A stretch of 64,000 bases of DNA from Cantharellus purpuraceus (Eukaryota; Basidiomycota; Agaricomycetes; Cantharellales; Hydnaceae), in NCBI GenBank assembly GCA_025174535.1, contig JALBUN010000001.1, positions 682,001 through 746,000 on the forward strand. Reading direction: 5' to 3'. Both the position numbers and the translations under genes were made by a program. The notes below the pieces were generated by a model. It saw nothing but the letters and a program-made list of their open reading frames with translations. It made no database searches and had not been told where the DNA came from. Every line of letters starts with the position of its first letter. Within the stretch, counting starts at the first letter, position 1. Of this stretch, positions 62,728 to 64,000 are shown in pieces.

Positions 62728-64000
62728 ATGGTCAGTGTCTTTCAATTATTGGTATGGCTGTTGTCGTTTAACTCTGCTTTGGTAAGAGTGCAGACGAAGC
62801 AAAGTCGGTGGAGTCTGCTGCTGCCAAGGGCACTGCGAATTCCATAAAGGCATTCGTTGCGGGTGGTTTCGGAGGCGTGTCTGCTGTTCTAGTTGGTGCG
62901 TGCGCATTCGAGGTGGTTTGGGGACGTGCATTGACTTTGGGGGACGGCCAGGACATCCCTTTGATTTGACGAAGACGCGGCTGCAGACCGCTCAGGCTGG
63001 AGCATACACTGGTGCATTGGATGTTGTGCGGAAGGCATTGGCTAGGGATGGTGTCACTGGGTATGTCCCGTGCTTTTTGAATATCCTTGTTCACCTTCAA
63101 TAGTTGTGGTACAGGCTTTATAGAGGCGTTGTCCCTCCATTGCTTGGCGTAACGCCGATTTTCGCGGTTTCATTTTGGGTGTGTTTCTTGAAGTATTCCT
63201 TGGATCTATAAACCCTCATACTAAGAAACAATCCCCCTAGGCATATGATGTTTCCAAGAACCTAGTCTATGCCGTCACACCTAATCGCAAGTCATCCACT
63301 CTAAGCATCTCCGAGCTCGCCGCTGCAGGTTTCCTCTCTGCCGTTCCAACAACCCTTATCACTGCCCCTGTTGAACGTGCCAAGGTGCTCTTGCAGGTTC
63401 AAGGTCAGGGCTCTGGGCAAAAGTACAAGGGCGTGTGGGATGTCTTCAAGGTTCTGTATCGCGAAGGCGGCGTGCGCAGCATCTTTCGTGGAACTGGAGC
63501 TACCCTGGCAAGAGACGGACCTGGAAGTGCGGCGTGAGTCGTATAATGAGGACTATATCTCTTTTATGGCTAGTTCTCATGACATGTATAGATATTTCGC
63601 TGCATATGAAGTTGCAAAAAAGGGACTGACACCAGCTGGGTCTGACCCCTCCCAACTCAACCTGGGAGCAATTATCGCCGCTGGTGGCACTGCGGGCGTC
63701 GCCATGTGGAGTATTGCAATCCCCCCTGATGTATGCGTTCACACTGCAGCAGCCCTACGCTCCATTAACCAACTGCAACGCAGGTCCTGAAATCACGACT
63801 ACAGTCAGCACCTTCAGGCACATATACTGGATTCCTTGACTGTGCGCGAAAAACGATTGCTACGGACGGCGTCCGTGCCCTTTGGAAAGGATTTGGACCT
63901 GCCATGGCAAGGGTGTGTAATACCCTGGCGATTCCCTCACTATGTATGCTGATCATATCCGTAGGCGTTCCCTGCCAATGCTGCCACTTTCGTACGTTGT
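62728..64000 (+). CDS. CRC1: Mitochondrial carnitine/acylcarnitine carrier (3' end beyond window)
   Basis: Mitochondrial carrier family protein that exchanges acylcarnitine for carnitine across the inner membrane, delivering peroxisomal acetyl units or fatty acyl groups. Three carrier signatures are present: HPFDLTKTRLQTAQAGAYTG, APVERAKVLLQVQGQGSGQK and IPPDVLKSRLQSAPSGTYTG. Family-specific blocks AFVAGGFGGVSAVLVG, LYRGVVPPLLGVTPIFAVSF, SIFRGTGATLARDGPGSAAY and LWKGFGPAMARAFPANAATF point to Crc1 over other carriers. Exon 1 is just the ATG (62728-62730); exon 2 is 62787-62895 and exon 3 starts at 62952. The gene runs off the end after AATFV. It complements the thiolase at 23 kb in fatty-acid use. 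Confidence 0.9.

Overview
The window reads as nuclear DNA of a filamentous basidiomycete, most likely an Agaricomycete. Nearly every gene is broken by many short introns of about 45-75 bases with CTRAY-like branch sites. The gene set (GARS-AIRS fusion, PTS2 thiolase, Ima1, SEC3, F-box and FAS1 proteins) is fungal, and DUF6533/DUF6535-type membrane proteins are typical of mushroom-forming fungi. No rRNA, tRNA, CRISPR array or intact transposon was recognised. Genes were built by eye from conserved protein blocks and splice signals; where exon sums are given they were checked to be divisible by three.

Layout. 0-7.4 kb is a low-density accessory stretch: the 5' part of SEC3 (exocyst), a frameshifted DUF6535 membrane-protein relic, a decayed second copy of the SEC3 5' region, and a DUF6533-like multi-pass membrane gene. 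7.9-16.2 kb holds the BCKDH E1-alpha subunit, two tandem RNase III-like/dsRBD paralogues with altered catalytic residues, a probable SNAPc subunit, a small homeodomain-like gene and a REEP-like ER-shaping protein. 16.6-22.6 kb is one ABCC (YOR1/MRP-like) transporter. 23.2-32.1 kb has peroxisomal 3-ketoacyl-CoA thiolase, an F-box protein, ADE5,7 and a TatD nuclease. 32.3-43.4 kb has IMA1, lipoyl synthase, the U3 WD40 protein NAN1/WDR75, a membrane-anchored heparinase II/III-like protein and a Ser/Thr-rich single-pass membrane protein. 44.5-49.1 kb has EFM3/FAM86 methyltransferase and a mitochondrial-type isocitrate/2-methylisocitrate lyase. 49.3-57.4 kb is a conspicuously GC-rich block: a proline/serine-rich protein, a four-FAS1 membrane protein and D-xylose reductase. 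57.4-59.4 kb is empty. 59.5-64 kb has a PB1-domain protein and the start of the carnitine/acylcarnitine carrier.

Several metabolic genes fit together: BCKDH E1-alpha (branched-chain amino acids), lipoyl synthase (makes the cofactor of the BCKDH E2 partner), peroxisomal thiolase, carnitine carrier and a probable methylisocitrate lyase (propionyl-CoA disposal). They are interspersed with unrelated genes, so this is a theme and not a proven cluster. Five divergent gene pairs share start-to-start gaps under 300 bp.

The most unusual signals are at RNA level: an AT-AC intron in the thiolase, micro-exons of 6 and 9 nt, GC-AG introns, and an exon consisting only of ATG. The degraded SEC3 duplicate shows C-to-T-biased decay.
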